NCBI GenBank assembly: GCA_900541025.1 | Contig: UQIL01000005.1 | Coordinates: 1 to 64,000 of the forward strand | From: an uncultured Collinsella sp. | GTDB lineage: Bacteria > Actinomycetota > Coriobacteriia > Coriobacteriales > Coriobacteriaceae | Reading direction: 5' to 3' | Length of the DNA: 64,000 bases | Notes under the pieces: model-generated | Told to the model about the DNA's origin: nothing | The model's input: the letters and a program-made list of their open reading frames with translations, nothing else | Database searches by the model: none | Shown here: positions 49,216 to 58,489 of the stretch, one piece after another | Numbering within the stretch: the first letter of the stretch is position 1 | Layout of the letters: each line of letters begins with the position of its first letter | Made by a program: the position numbers and the translations under genes

Positions 49216-49557
49216 TTAGCGCTTCTCGGGGATGCGAGCAGCCTTGCCCACCTTGTCGCGGAGGTAGTACAGCTTGGCGCGACGGACGCGACCATGACGA
49301 ACGACCTCGAGCTTGGCGATCTTGGGGCTGTGAAGCGGGAAGGTACGCTCAACACCGACACCGAAGGACATCTTGCGGACGGTGAAGGTCTCGCGGGCAC
49401 CGGCGCCGGCCATGCGGATGACGTCGCCCTGGAAGACCTGGATGCGCTCGCGGTCGCCTTCCTTAATGCGGTAGTGAACCTTGACGTTGTCGGCGACGCG
49501 AACCTGAGGAATGTCCTCGCGGATCTGCTGACGCTCGATTGCGCGGATGTAATCCAT
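49216..49557 (-). CDS. rplS: 50S ribosomal protein L19
   Basis: L19 lies at the 30S-50S interface. The 113-residue product starts [15 protein letters not shown] and carries [34 protein letters not shown] and the C-terminal [19 protein letters not shown], all conserved. ATG at 49557 with AAGGA upstream. Its own transcription unit, followed by a terminator and rnhB, the usual neighbour. Confidence 0.97.
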   Translation of the reverse strand: MDYIRAIERQQIREDIPQVRVADNVKVHYRIKEGDRERIQVFQGDVIRMAGAGARETFTVRKMSFGVGVERTFPLHSPKIAKLEVVRHGRVRRAKLYYLRDKVGKAARIPEKR

Positions 49558-49700
49558 GTGCAATTCCTTACTCTTCTAGAGGTGCCGTACCACCTTGGCC
49601 GGCACGTAGTTGAACAAACGTATTCCAGTATACACGCGCGGGTTTCTGCTGCAAGAACAATTTTTTACGCAGACAAAAAGACAAAACCCGCACATGATAA

Positions 49701-49728
49701 CCGCCCGTCTCACGAATGAGACGGGCGG
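49701..49728 (-). terminator. Hairpin downstream of ppdK
   Basis: CCGCCCGTCTCA (49701-49712) pairs perfectly with TGAGACGGGCGG (49717-49728). The T-rich stretch in the minus strand begins only about 15 bases later, so termination may be imperfect. Confidence 0.75.
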
Positions 49729-49767
49729 CATGAAGGGGGGCTACGCTAGGCGTCTAAACCCAAAACG

Positions 49768-52517
49768 TTAGGCGGAACGCTTAGCCTCGAGCTTGGCCTG
49801 AGCGGCAGCCAGGCGTGCGAGGGGCACGCGGTAGGGCGAGCAGGACACATAATCCACATCGGCCACGTTAAACAGGCCCTTGATGGACTTGGGGTCGCCG
49901 CCGTGCTCACCGCACACGCCAAAGTGCATGTCGGGGTTGGTGGCGCGGCCCTTCTCGACAGCCATGCGCACCAGCTCGAGTACTGCCGTATCGATGGTCT
50001 CGAAGGGGTTGTCCTTTAAGATCTTCTTGTGCATGTACAGCGGGATGAACTTGGCCTCGGCATCGTCGCGGGAGAAGCCGAAGGTGGTCTGGGTGAGGTC
50101 GTTGGTGCCAAAGCAGAAGAAGTCTGCGTGATGGGCGATCTCGTCAGCGACCATGCAGGCGCGCGGCAGCTCGAGCATCGTGCCCACGGGAATATTGAGC
50201 TCGACGCCCTCCTCAGCGGAAACCTCAGCGATCACGCGCTCGATGACCTCGCGGGTCTGGACATGCTCGGCCGTGATGGAAACGAGCGGAACCATGATCT
50301 CGGGACGCGGATCGACGCCCTCCTGGATAAGGCGAGCAGCAGCCGTGGCGACGGCGCGAACCTGCATGAGCGGCAGATCGCTAAAGACGACGGACAGACG
50401 TACGCCGCGTAGGCCGAGCATCGGGTTAGACTCGACCATGCCGTCGATACGACGCAGGCGGGCGCGCAGAGTGGCAAGCTCTTCCTCGCTGGCGCCAGCG
50501 GCTTCCTTCTTGGTGATGGCGACCTCGAGCTCGCGAGGATTATCCAGGAACTCATGAAGCGGCGGATCGAGCAGGCGGACGACCACATCACGACCGGACA
50601 TGGTCTTGAACATCGCCAGAAAGTCCTCGGTCTGAACCTTGAGCAGGTCGGCCAGGGCCTGCTGCTTCACGGTCTCATCGTCAGACAGGATAAAGCTCTG
50701 GATGATGTTTTTACGGTCACCCAGGAACATGTGCTCGGTGCGGCATAGGCCGATGGCCTCGGCACCAAACTCGAGTGCGAGCGCGGCGTCCTCGGGGTTG
50801 TCGGCGTTGACGCGCACGTGGTTGGCGTGACCGTCGGTCTCGTCCAGACGGATCTCGTCGGCCCAGGACAGGATGGTGTCCAGATCGCCGGTGAGCTCGG
50901 CCGAAACCAGATCAACGGCGCCGTCGACGACGATACCCTGGGTGCCGTCGATGGAGATGACATCACCCTCGCGCAGCACGCGGTCGCTGCCCTCGATGCG
51001 CACGACCTTCTCGGCGGCATCGATGTGGAAGCGCTCGACGCCGCAGACGCAAGGCGTACCCATGCCGCGGGCGATAACGGCGGCATGACTCGTCTTGCCA
51101 CCGTGGCTGGTCAGGATGCCCTCGGCGGCAACCATACCCTTCAGGTCGTCGGGGTTGGTCTCCCAACGAACCAGGATGACCTTGTGGCCCTCGTTGGCGC
51201 GCGCGACGGCGTCATCACTCGAGAACACAACCTCACCCACGGCGGCACCGGGGCTGGCGTTAAGACCGCTGGCCAGAGCCTCGTACTTCTTGGAGGCGTC
51301 AAACTGCGGGTGCAGGAGCTGGTCGAGTTGCGCGGGATCGATACGGTTCACAGCCTCCTCGCGGGTGATCAGGCCCTCCTCGACCATTTCGATGGCGATG
51401 CGCAGAGCGGCGGTTGCGGTACGTTTGCCCACGCGGGTCTGGAGCATCCAGAGCTTGCCCTGCTCGATGGTGAACTCGATATCGCACATGTCGCGATAGT
51501 GATCCTCGAGCGTCAGGAACACGTGCTCGAGCTCCTCACCTGCGGACTCGAGGCCCGGGGTGGTCTTGAGGTCGGCGATGGGCTCGGTGTTGCGGATGCC
51601 GGCGACGACATCCTCGCCCTGGGCGTTGACCAGAAAGTCGCCGTAGAACTCCTTAGTGCCGTCGGCCGGGTTGCGCGTAAAGGCGACGCCGGTCGCGGAG
51701 GTCTCACCCTTGTTGCCAAAGGCCATGGCCTGAACGTTGACGGCAGTACCGAGCTCGTCGGAGATGCCGTGCTGTTTGCGGTAGATGCAGGCGCGCTCGT
51801 TCATCCAGCTGCCAAAGACGGCCTGGATGGCAAGACGCAGCTGAAGCTCAGGGTCGTGCGGGAAGACGGGCTTGCCATCGACAACCTCGAGCTCGGGGTA
51901 CAGGGCGGCCTCGACGTTCTCGGAGAAGATCCCCTTGAAGGTCTCGACGAGCTCCTGCAGATCCTCGGCCGAAAGCTCGGAGTCGACGCGGACGCCAGCG
52001 ACCAGGCGTGCCTGGGTCAGCGCGTTCTCGAACAGGTCGGCGTCAACGCCCATAACGACGTTGGAGAACATCTGGATAAAGCGGCGATAGCTATCCCAGG
52101 CAAAACGCGGATTTCGCGTCTGGGCGATGAGGCCCTGAACGGAGTCGTCGTTGAGGCCCAGGTTGAGGACCGTGTCCATCATACCGGGCATGGAGAACGG
52201 AGCGCCCGAGCGAACCGACACGAGCAGCGGATCGGAGGCGTCGCCGAGCTTTTTGCCGCAGCGGGCCTCGAGGTCTACTCGGCGGCAACGATCTCATCGA
52301 GTGCGCCTTCGGGCCAGACGTTGCCGGCACCGGAGTACTCAACGCAGGTCTGGCAGGTAATGGTAAAGCCACCGGGGACCGGCAGGCCGATACGGCTCAT
52401 CTCGGCAAGGTTAGCGCCCTTGCCGCCAAGCACAAAGTTCATAGACTTGTCGCCCTCGGTGACACAAGTGCCCTGGGCGTCGGTTCCAAAACGGTAAACC
52501 CTCTTGCAATCGCTCAC
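49768..52517 (-). CDS. ppdK: Pyruvate, phosphate dikinase, reading frame broken near the 5' end
   Basis: PPDK interconverts pyruvate, ATP and phosphate with PEP, AMP and diphosphate. Codons from the GTG at 52517 (AAGGAG upstream) encode the start of the ATP-grasp domain, VLGGKGANLAEMSRIGLPVPGGF, then reach a TAG at 52275-52277. The rest, beginning with LEARCGKKLGDASDPL, continues in another frame to 49768: SVRSGAPFSMPGMMD, the phosphohistidine loop GGKTSHAAVIARGMG, and the PEP-binding GTNDLTQTTFGFSRDD and CGEHGGDP. Restoring one base in GAG-TAG-ACC (for example GAG-GTA-GAC) joins the two parts exactly. Either a true mutation or a sequencing error; the rest is undamaged. Confidence 0.9.
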
Positions 52518-52736
52518 GATACTTCTCCTTCTATGTGTTCGCACACACGACCGTGGTAACGAATCGACCCGCCGGATGCGGACCGTGAGGGAACTATACG
52601 GCGGGTTTTGGGCGGGCTTGAGCAGAGGCTGCGCGGTTTGGTAAACGTGCTAAAACTGGCGGTAAACGGTAGGTAAAGGTGGTTACCTTATGAAGATACC
52701 AGTACAACGTAGTCGCAGGTTAAAAGCGGTATAAAC

Positions 52737-52754
52737 TGCTAAAACGCTTTAGCA
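52737..52754 (-). promoter_or_regulatory. Perfect 18-base palindrome upstream of ppdK (LacI/CcpA-like)
   Basis: TGCTAAAACGCTTTAGCA has arms TGCTAAA and TTTAGCA around ACGC, the layout of LacI-family operators with a central CG. It lies about 220 bases before the ppdK start. The AAAACGnTT core is shared with the two sites upstream of adhE. Confidence 0.5.
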
Positions 52755-52867
52755 AAAAGCTGTAATTATTGGAATGGAATCTCTTAAACTACGCAATAGC
52801 CAAGAAAGACAAAATCTATCAGAAGTATTTGTCCCAGGGATTTTGGTCAGAGTAGCTAATTTGGGAC

Positions 52868-52943
52868 GGGGCTATTTTAGCCACCCCGGCAGATAGCGCG
52901 AATGCTTTGGCGGAGTAACGGCCGGGGTAGCTAAAAAAGCCCC
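52868..52943. repeat. Large inverted repeat, 23-base arms
   Basis: The arm at 52868-52890 (GGGGCTATTTTAGCC and CACCCCGGC) is matched by the reverse complement at 52921-52943 with two mismatches and a 30-base spacer. The structure is stable and could be a terminator relic, the ends of a very small mobile element, or a boundary of the island that follows. Confidence 0.7.
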
Positions 52944-53147
52944 ATTACAGTTTGAGTCGTCCGAAAGGGCGGCTCCTTACTAGTTCTGGTAATACGATTG
53001 AGCCGTACCGATGGTCGCTGGCCGACCGCGACCGCGACGCGGCCTCCACCCGAGACCCCCATCTCGACACATAGCCCGTCATCCGACGAAAGCGCGCAGG
53101 TCGTCCTGTATAGGCGCATGGTGTCCCCCTCCGCCGCAAGAGGGAAA

Positions 53148-53187
53148 CGAAAAAGCCCCTCTTTGCCACTACGGACAAAAGGGGCCT
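53148..53187 (-). terminator. Intrinsic terminator downstream of the ABC genes
   Basis: AGCCCCTCTTTG (53154-53165) pairs with CAAAAGGGGCCT (53176-53187), with five T following on the minus strand. It would end transcripts running through the ABC exporter and its decayed partner. Confidence 0.7.
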
Positions 53188-53263
53188 CCCAGGGGAAACG
53201 TGTTACAAAGCCTTCTTTGCAGGACGATGAAGATCAGAAACCCAACGTCGTACGCGTAGGGAC

Positions 53264-53866
53264 TTACCCAACACCCACGCCATTTCGATCTTCTGGGCCT
53301 TCAACGCCACGTCCCGATAAGCATCCGGGCATCGGAATGACCTCGTCGCAAGCCGCAAGCATCTCTTCGTCATGAGTGACAACAATTACAATATGGTCTC
53401 TCTTAACCTCATGAAGCAATTTAATTAGCGCGCTCCGGCTCTTCGCATCAAGCGCTGAAGTTGACTCAAGAAACAACATGACGTCCGGCGATTTCAACAT
53501 CTGCCGCACAATTGCGATGTTCTGCTTCTCCCCGCCGGACACCCCTCCTTTCTTGCTGCCAAGCATCGCTGCCGCCCCGTTCTCCGCAGCGGCAATCATT
53601 TTGTCTAACCCCAATATGGCAAGCATCCGATTCAGTTTGTCGGCCTCGAAATCATCAGAAAGCAGCGTAAGATTATCGAGGATCGTCCCCCCAACAATAG
53701 GGGGCTCTTGCTCCGTAATGCCAACTCGGCACCGCCGCAATGCGTATCGGTCGATGCGACGCTGTGATACCCCGTTGTAGAGGACGGCCCCTTCCGTGTT
53801 ATCTGGATATAGACCCAATATCACTGACAGCAGCGAGCTCTTCCCCGAGCCATTTCTTCTTGCTTA
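53264..53866 (-). pseudogene. Remnant of an ABC transporter ATPase domain
   Basis: The frame encodes only a nucleotide-binding domain. A Walker A (NGSGKSSLLS) begins at about 53853 and a stop codon lies four codons before it, so no membrane domain and no plausible own start exist. The Q-loop (ITEQEPP), signature (VSGGEKQNIAIVRQ) and H-loop (VVTHDEE) are kept. In the Walker B region the line VMLFLESTSALD has Leu where the magnesium-binding Asp should be and Ser for Pro. A truncated and degenerate partner of the complete exporter just upstream is the best reading; a heterodimer partner with a degenerate site is possible only if the 5' part lies elsewhere. Confidence 0.75.
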
Positions 53867-53949
53867 CTGTTTTTCTTATATTGTAACGATTTTCGATAAG
53901 AGGAAAGATTACTCCATGACGCGCAAGCCCGAACTCTAAGCGTTTCCCA

Positions 53950-55554
53950 TCAGCATTGCCCATTTTTCGGATCGAAATCCAAATCCAGCTCCCTATCGCA
54001 TGCTGAAATCAAATCCTGATCATGGCTTACAACAAGAATTAGCTGATCGAAGGGATTTCGATGAATATACTCCGTGAACTCCCGACGGCTTTCTTCATCT
54101 AAATCGTTCGTTGGTTCATCGAACACAAGCACTTCCGGCTGCCTGCGAAGTGCTGCGAATATCCTTAGCTTTCGATACTCTCCACCAGAAAGGTCTCTAC
54201 AATTCTTGCCTTTTAACGATTCGACGGTTCGATAGAAACTCGGCACAAGCTCTCGGAGGTTTTCGCTCGATCCCCGAATCGACGTCCTCTCAAGGTAATT
54301 CTCCACCGTTTCGTTCGGAATAAAGAGCTTTTGCGGGCACACCGCAAACAGGTCCCGTCGGATCGTCTCCATATCGAGCTCTTCATATGGCACCGACCCC
54401 AAAGCCCGATGTCCCCCAGCAGAATATAGTCCAAGGAGCACCTTCAGAAACGTGCTTTTTCCGCATCCGTTCGGCCCGGTAATGGCATAGGTTTTTCCTT
54501 CCTCCACCTCCACGGAGAGGTCGCGGTATAAGTAGGGCTTTCCCGCGTATCGGTACGCGATGTTGGACAACGATATGCTCTCCACGTGCCCAACCGTGAG
54601 GGTGCCGCGGTCCTCGGCGTCCTCCGTCAGAGCCCCCAATCGGTCGAACGAGGCCCTTGCGTCCTGATACGATTTGAAATAATTCAAAAAATACTTGAAG
54701 CATCCGAACGCCATCGAGTAATACGAGTTCACCATTGTGAACTCGCCTAAGCTCATTCTTCCGCTCAATATTTCCATCCCGGAGATCACGAGCAGTGCCC
54801 CCCGAAACACAGACGAGATCAGGCCGTCGCTTGATGTGGCCAGATTCGAGACCCTACTTGCTTTCATGTAAATCGGGTAGTACCCCTCGAATACCCCTTT
54901 GAGCGTCCGAGCGCTCTGGTTATATGCGCCATCGCACTTAATGTCAAACAACTGCGACAGCTCGCCGCTCACGGACGCGAAAAGCTTACTCAAACCCTCC
55001 TTGTTCGCAAGCGAACTGTTGTACAACGGCTTTTTCAACGCCCTGAATAAAATGAAGTACGCAACAAGCGAACATGCACTTAACACCAGGAACACCGGAT
55101 TAATCGAAAACAGGATGATGCATATCAACACAACCAGAACGATGTTAAGCCCGATCGTCAGGAAGTTGTTCACGACAAACGATGACACCGCATTCGAATC
55201 CGCATACACCCTCTGCGTTGTATAGGATGGATCCGCCTGCTCCCCCTTTTCCAGGGGCCCCCGTTCAAACGACTCACACGTGGTCCCCATCAGTCTCGTC
55301 GTCATCTCCAAGATGACGCGCGATACGTTCACACCCATCGCATACGACATGAAGGAGGCCGATATCCCTATGCCCGCAACAAAGGCCGCAAACCACACGA
55401 CGCGAGATGGATCCCTATTCGTCACGAGAAAGTCTACAAACCCACCGTTTAAGGCGGGCATGACGCACGAGAGAGCAAAATTCACCAGCATGAGAATCAC
55501 GAAAAGCCGTGACCCTTTACACCGAAACAACTCGTGAACCGTCTTCTTAAACAT
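53950..55554 (-). CDS. ABC exporter with fused membrane and ATPase domains
   Basis: The 534-residue product has six predicted membrane helices in residues 15-300, then an ATPase domain with Walker A GPNGCGKST near 365, signature LSGGEYRKL near 450, Walker B VLVFDEPTND near 475 and H-loop VVSHDQD near 505. No N-terminal C39 peptidase domain is present, so it would export but not cut a leader. Start at ATG 55554 (GGGAG five bases upstream) or 55566. It is divergent from the PqqD-radical SAM-precursor genes and probably exports their peptide. The decayed ATPase remnant follows. Confidence 0.87.
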   Translation of the reverse strand: MFKKTVHELFRCKGSRLFVILMLVNFALSCVMPALNGGFVDFLVTNRDPSRVVWFAAFVAGIGISASFMSYAMGVNVSRVILEMTTRLMGTTCESFERGPLEKGEQADPSYTTQRVYADSNAVSSFVVNNFLTIGLNIVLVVLICIILFSINPVFLVLSACSLVAYFILFRALKKPLYNSSLANKEGLSKLFASVSGELSQLFDIKCDGAYNQSARTLKGVFEGYYPIYMKASRVSNLATSSDGLISSVFRGALLVISGMEILSGRMSLGEFTMVNSYYSMAFGCFKYFLNYFKSYQDARASFDRLGALTEDAEDRGTLTVGHVESISLSNIAYRYAGKPYLYRDLSVEVEEGKTYAITGPNGCGKSTFLKVLLGLYSAGGHRALGSVPYEELDMETIRRDLFAVCPQKLFIPNETVENYLERTSIRGSSENLRELVPSFYRTVESLKGKNCRDLSGGEYRKLRIFAALRRQPEVLVFDEPTNDLDEESRREFTEYIHRNPFDQLILVVSHDQDLISACDRELDLDFDPKNGQC

Positions 55555-55650
55555 GCCAGCTCCCATCAAGCGGCCTTTTATCCAAAACTGAATTTGCTCG
55601 CCGCTTAATCGCTCCCATATATCCCTTGTTGTTAATCCTTGCTCAAGACA

Positions 55651-56004
55651 TTATCTCGGGTTGCGGTGCCCAGGATTCCATTTCACCTTTATATACATAC
55701 GAATAAGCCCCCTATTTGCATAGGCAAGCGCGGCGATTATAACAGCAGCCACCATCAGACCGAGAATAGCCCTTTTGTCCGGAAAAAGGGACGAGAGAAA
55801 AAGGCATATTGCGGAGAAAACTATAGACGCCCCCACCACTCGGTTTGCGCCTAGAGACTCGGCCGTCCGCTTTGCCTCCTCTAAACGCTCTCCCGATAGC
55901 AATGACATTCCGGCAAGCAATCCCGTGAGCTTGCCTCGATATATCATTATTCCGAACAACAGCAGCAGGCATGACCCCACCATTGAAACCACAACGTCCG
56001 ACAT
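55651..56004 (-). CDS. Small membrane protein, DUF3784-like
   Basis: The 117-residue product has three hydrophobic segments (about residues 5-22, 50-66, 72-90), with LLAGMSLLSGERLEEAKRTAE between the first two (written as LLAGMSLLSG and RLEEAKRTAE). This topology and the Gly-Met-Ser segment resemble DUF3784 proteins, which often accompany ABC exporters in Gram-positive bacteria; function unknown. Start at ATG 56004 with GGAG eight bases upstream. It sits between the exporter and the divergent modification genes and may be immunity or export related (inference). Confidence 0.65.
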   Translation of the reverse strand: MSDVVVSMVGSCLLLLFGIMIYRGKLTGLLAGMSLLSGERLEEAKRTAESLGANRVVGASIVFSAICLFLSSLFPDKRAILGLMVAAVIIAALAYANRGLIRMYIKVKWNPGHRNPR

Positions 56005-56180
56005 CGCCATCACTCCAGTCCACTCCTTCAATACCAGCCCTATCGACAAACATCAAAACTTTTTTTAACTTAATATTGTATATCGATATAAATATATTCT
56101 TTTATATATCGTTTCGATTTGTGATATTTTATCGAACGAGTTGCTATTCGAGGAAGATAGGCCACAACCAAAGGAGATCA
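56005..56180. promoter_or_regulatory. AT-rich divergent promoter region of RiPP-like locus A
   Basis: This is a strongly AT-rich gap between the divergent exporter side and the modification genes. It holds the palindrome TATATCGATATA (56079-56090) and repeated ATATCG/ATCGAA words to about 56135. It likely carries both promoters and an operator. No regulator gene is adjacent. Confidence 0.55.
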
Positions 56181-57074
56181 ATGGAATCCGTGAATGTTTG
56201 GAGCGCGCAAATCTCATCATTGCCTGGAGTCATCCCTATCCCCCTCGACCCAAGCTACCTTCGCAGTGAACCAAATAACCGCCTGAGCGTCCTAAGCTCA
56301 GATGGGAAACAAATCTATACGATCCTCAACAGGGTCGCTAAAGAGATTCTTGACTTATGCGACGGCACCTGCGATTTGCCCAAAATTCTCCGTCTGTTCC
56401 AAGAAAAATACCCAGATCAACCGCGCGAGACGCTAGCGCATGACCTGGCCCAAACCCTGCATAGCCTGACCGTAAACTGTCTTATCGTTTGGAAGAAAGA
56501 AGGGAGATATATGAACGACCCTTTCGGCTCCGATTACCTAACATCGGTGAATCCCGACGAGCTGCTTATTCTCGCGGACGCGAGCAGGTTTGCTGAAATC
56601 GAAGAGGCGGCTGCAAAATCCCTCTCTGCAAAACAGTCCAAAAATGGCAATAGGATCTATTTCTCTGAGTTCGACGTTGAGCCCGAATTGGAGAACTTTC
56701 TGGTTCTTCGCCAAAGGCTCTTTTCCTTTACCCATGATTATTTTCTACTCACGAGCCAGTCCGGAGAAATTAATGGATTGATAATATGCGAGCCGGCCAC
56801 TAATCCCGCCGGCCGCAGCGTCATCATCAAATTTATCTCATGCAGCTCCACGCTGCTTGCCGGTGTGCTCGACCGCCTTGCGGAATACTACGGATCTTCC
56901 GCTCCCAAAGCCTACCGCGCGCTCAGAATTGACGCGCCTGATTCCACCCCAATCGCCGAACAACTTGACCATTCCGACCAGCGCCTTGGCTTTTCCTTAG
57001 TCGGCACCCTGCCCAATGAGCTCGACTCGGGCGACGTCAAGCTGTTTGTTCGCCCGCTCGATAAGAAGCAATAA
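56181..57074 (+). CDS. PqqD-like precursor-recognition protein with an extra C-terminal domain
   Basis: The 297-residue product has an N-terminal winged-helix segment (residues about 40-105) with the PqqD/RRE pattern: a beta strand pair, ILNRVAKEILDLCDGTCDL split near residue 50-68, then a helix and LTVNCLIVW. Such RiPP recognition elements bind the leader peptide. The remaining 190 residues have a mixed alpha/beta pattern that might be a GNAT-like fold (IIKFISCSSTLLAGVLDRL, LGFSLVGTLP), with no catalytic residues I can name. ATG at 56181 with AAGGAG upstream. It overlaps the radical SAM gene by TAATG. Confidence 0.75.
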   Translation: MESVNVWSAQISSLPGVIPIPLDPSYLRSEPNNRLSVLSSDGKQIYTILNRVAKEILDLCDGTCDLPKILRLFQEKYPDQPRETLAHDLAQTLHSLTVNCLIVWKKEGRYMNDPFGSDYLTSVNPDELLILADASRFAEIEEAAAKSLSAKQSKNGNRIYFSEFDVEPELENFLVLRQRLFSFTHDYFLLTSQSGEINGLIICEPATNPAGRSVIIKFISCSSTLLAGVLDRLAEYYGSSAPKAYRALRIDAPDSTPIAEQLDHSDQRLGFSLVGTLPNELDSGDVKLFVRPLDKKQ

Positions 57075-58120
57075 TGAGCATGCCGGCAATAATCGGAGCG
57101 CCCCACAGCGTTGCGCTCGACATTACAAACAAATGCAACCTTCGTTGTCTACACTGCTTCAACAACAGTGGAGAAAACGATGTCGTCGCGAACGAATTAT
57201 CCGACAACGAAGTCCTCGAACTCGTCGACTCGATTTGTCAAATGCACCCCTTTAGCTTCTGCTTCTGCGGAGGCGAGACCCTCCTGCGAAAGGATCTTGT
57301 CATCGAGTCCTTGCGGCGGCTCAGCGCATCTGGCGTCAAATGCAACCTCGTGTCAAACGGTCTGCTCGCAAACTCAAATTCTTTGCATGAGCTCGAACGC
57401 GCCGGTTTAAACGGCATACAGTTTAGCCTCGATGGCCTACGCGATTCTCACGAACATATGCGAGGACTCTCGGGATTATACGACCGGGTGCTCGACGCCA
57501 TCGATATCACGCTGAACGAAACCTCACTGCACCTTTCAATTGCCTTTTGTCCGACATCGTTCAATGTCGACGATTTCAAACCAGTTTGCACGATGCTTCG
57601 AGACAAGCTGAAATCGTCGGGTAGAACTGACCGAATTGACCTTAGAGTTCAGCCGCTCATGCTCCTCGGTAGAGCCCGAAGAAACCGCACGATTCGCCCT
57701 TCGAATAATCAATACCGTCGGCTAGTCAACACGATCAATGACCTTCGATACGATCCGGACTATCGAGGCTATTTCATGCTTGAGTGGGGCGACCCCATCG
57801 ACCACTTGGTCAGATTCCCTCAACTGCAAATGCAATTTGACCAAGTGGCCATCCACGCCAATGGCGATATCGTCGCATCCCCCTATATACCTCTCATCAT
57901 CGGAAACGTTCGCAAACACAGCCTTCAGGAATACTACGATGCCGGAATGGCAACCGTTTGGGATAAGCCCGTTGTTACCGCGTTGGCCAATCGTATGCAC
58001 TCGATTGACGAGATGGAAGAGATCTCATCGTTGATTGCAGACATCAATATGGACGGCGACCTCTATATCGACCTGATCGACGATGATCTAGGCGACCTGA
58101 GCGTCCTGTCACAATTCTAA
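57074..58120 (+). CDS. Radical SAM peptide-modifying enzyme, SPASM-like but without cluster cysteines
   Basis: The 348-residue product has the cluster motif CNLRCLHC (Cys 21, 25, 28), GGETLL near residue 66 and later radical SAM core strands (LVSNGLLA, FSLDGLRDSHEHMRG). The C-terminal part has the usual shape of a SPASM/twitch domain (HANGDIVASPYIPLIIGNV) but no Cys at all after about residue 180, so it cannot hold an auxiliary cluster. Together with the upstream PqqD-like protein and the downstream small peptide it forms a RiPP-type set. The modification (epimerisation, crosslink or other) is not predictable. Confidence 0.82.
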   Translation: MSMPAIIGAPHSVALDITNKCNLRCLHCFNNSGENDVVANELSDNEVLELVDSICQMHPFSFCFCGGETLLRKDLVIESLRRLSASGVKCNLVSNGLLANSNSLHELERAGLNGIQFSLDGLRDSHEHMRGLSGLYDRVLDAIDITLNETSLHLSIAFCPTSFNVDDFKPVCTMLRDKLKSSGRTDRIDLRVQPLMLLGRARRNRTIRPSNNQYRRLVNTINDLRYDPDYRGYFMLEWGDPIDHLVRFPQLQMQFDQVAIHANGDIVASPYIPLIIGNVRKHSLQEYYDAGMATVWDKPVVTALANRMHSIDEMEEISSLIADINMDGDLYIDLIDDDLGDLSVLSQF

Positions 58121-58132
58121 GGAGATGTTCCC

Positions 58133-58315
58133 ATGTATGAGACCCCAGAAGTAGAGAAGATGGATTCCAAAACCGGCCCCGTTCCCGTTGTGGTCAACTT
58201 TGCAGCCGTCGTGGATAACGTAGTCGCAGCCGTCTATGATGCCGTCGTTGCGGCCTACGCATTCTGGTACTCGGCAGACAACGACGGCACCGGGACGAGT
58301 GCAGCACAGAACTAG
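58133..58315 (+). CDS. Putative RiPP precursor peptide, Val/Ala-rich and cysteine-free
   Basis: The 60-residue peptide starts MYETPEVEKMDSKTGPVP, a charged leader-like part, then residues about 19-47 are strongly aliphatic with alternating Val-Val and Ala-Ala pairs and spaced Asp/Asn (VVDNVVAAVYDAVVAAY), and end in AFWYS and a polar tail DNDGTGTSAAQN. There is no Cys, which excludes thioether RiPPs. AAGGAG lies seven bases before the ATG, 12 bases after the radical SAM gene. The leader start recalls other radical SAM-linked precursors, but I cannot assign a named family. Confidence 0.7.
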   Translation: MYETPEVEKMDSKTGPVPVVVNFAAVVDNVVAAVYDAVVAAYAFWYSADNDGTGTSAAQN

Positions 58316-58451
58316 TCGCCGGCTCATCGAGCAATCGCCTCGCCTATCACTGCATGCGATTGACTGCGCAGCCCCAGCCAACGCCCAAAGCGCCTTGAAG
58401 AGCTGCTTGTAACATTCGTTCATTCAACAGCGAGATCTCTTCACCATTCTC

Positions 58452-58489
58452 GGCCGGCCCGACAGATCGACACATCAGTCGGGCCGGCC
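58452..58489 (+). terminator. Hairpin downstream of the locus A precursor
   Basis: GGCCGGCCCGAC (58452-58463) pairs perfectly with GTCGGGCCGGCC (58478-58489). Only a weak T-rich tail follows, but the stem is very stable and closes the PqqD-radical SAM-precursor unit. Confidence 0.7.

Larger units (their letters stand above)
52518..53146. other. Long intergenic region upstream of ppdK
   Basis: No convincing gene is seen in these 630 bases. They hold the likely ppdK promoter region, a perfect palindrome (52737-52754), repeated GGTAAACG words at about 52639-52668, and a large inverted repeat (52868-52943). Short open frames around 52931-53375 have no family resemblance and no good ribosome site. 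Confidence 0.6.

Noticed and set aside
52931..53375. Several short frames of 60-125 codons around 52.9-53.4 kb
   Set aside because: No ribosome sites, no family resemblance, and they cross an inverted repeat and a terminator.
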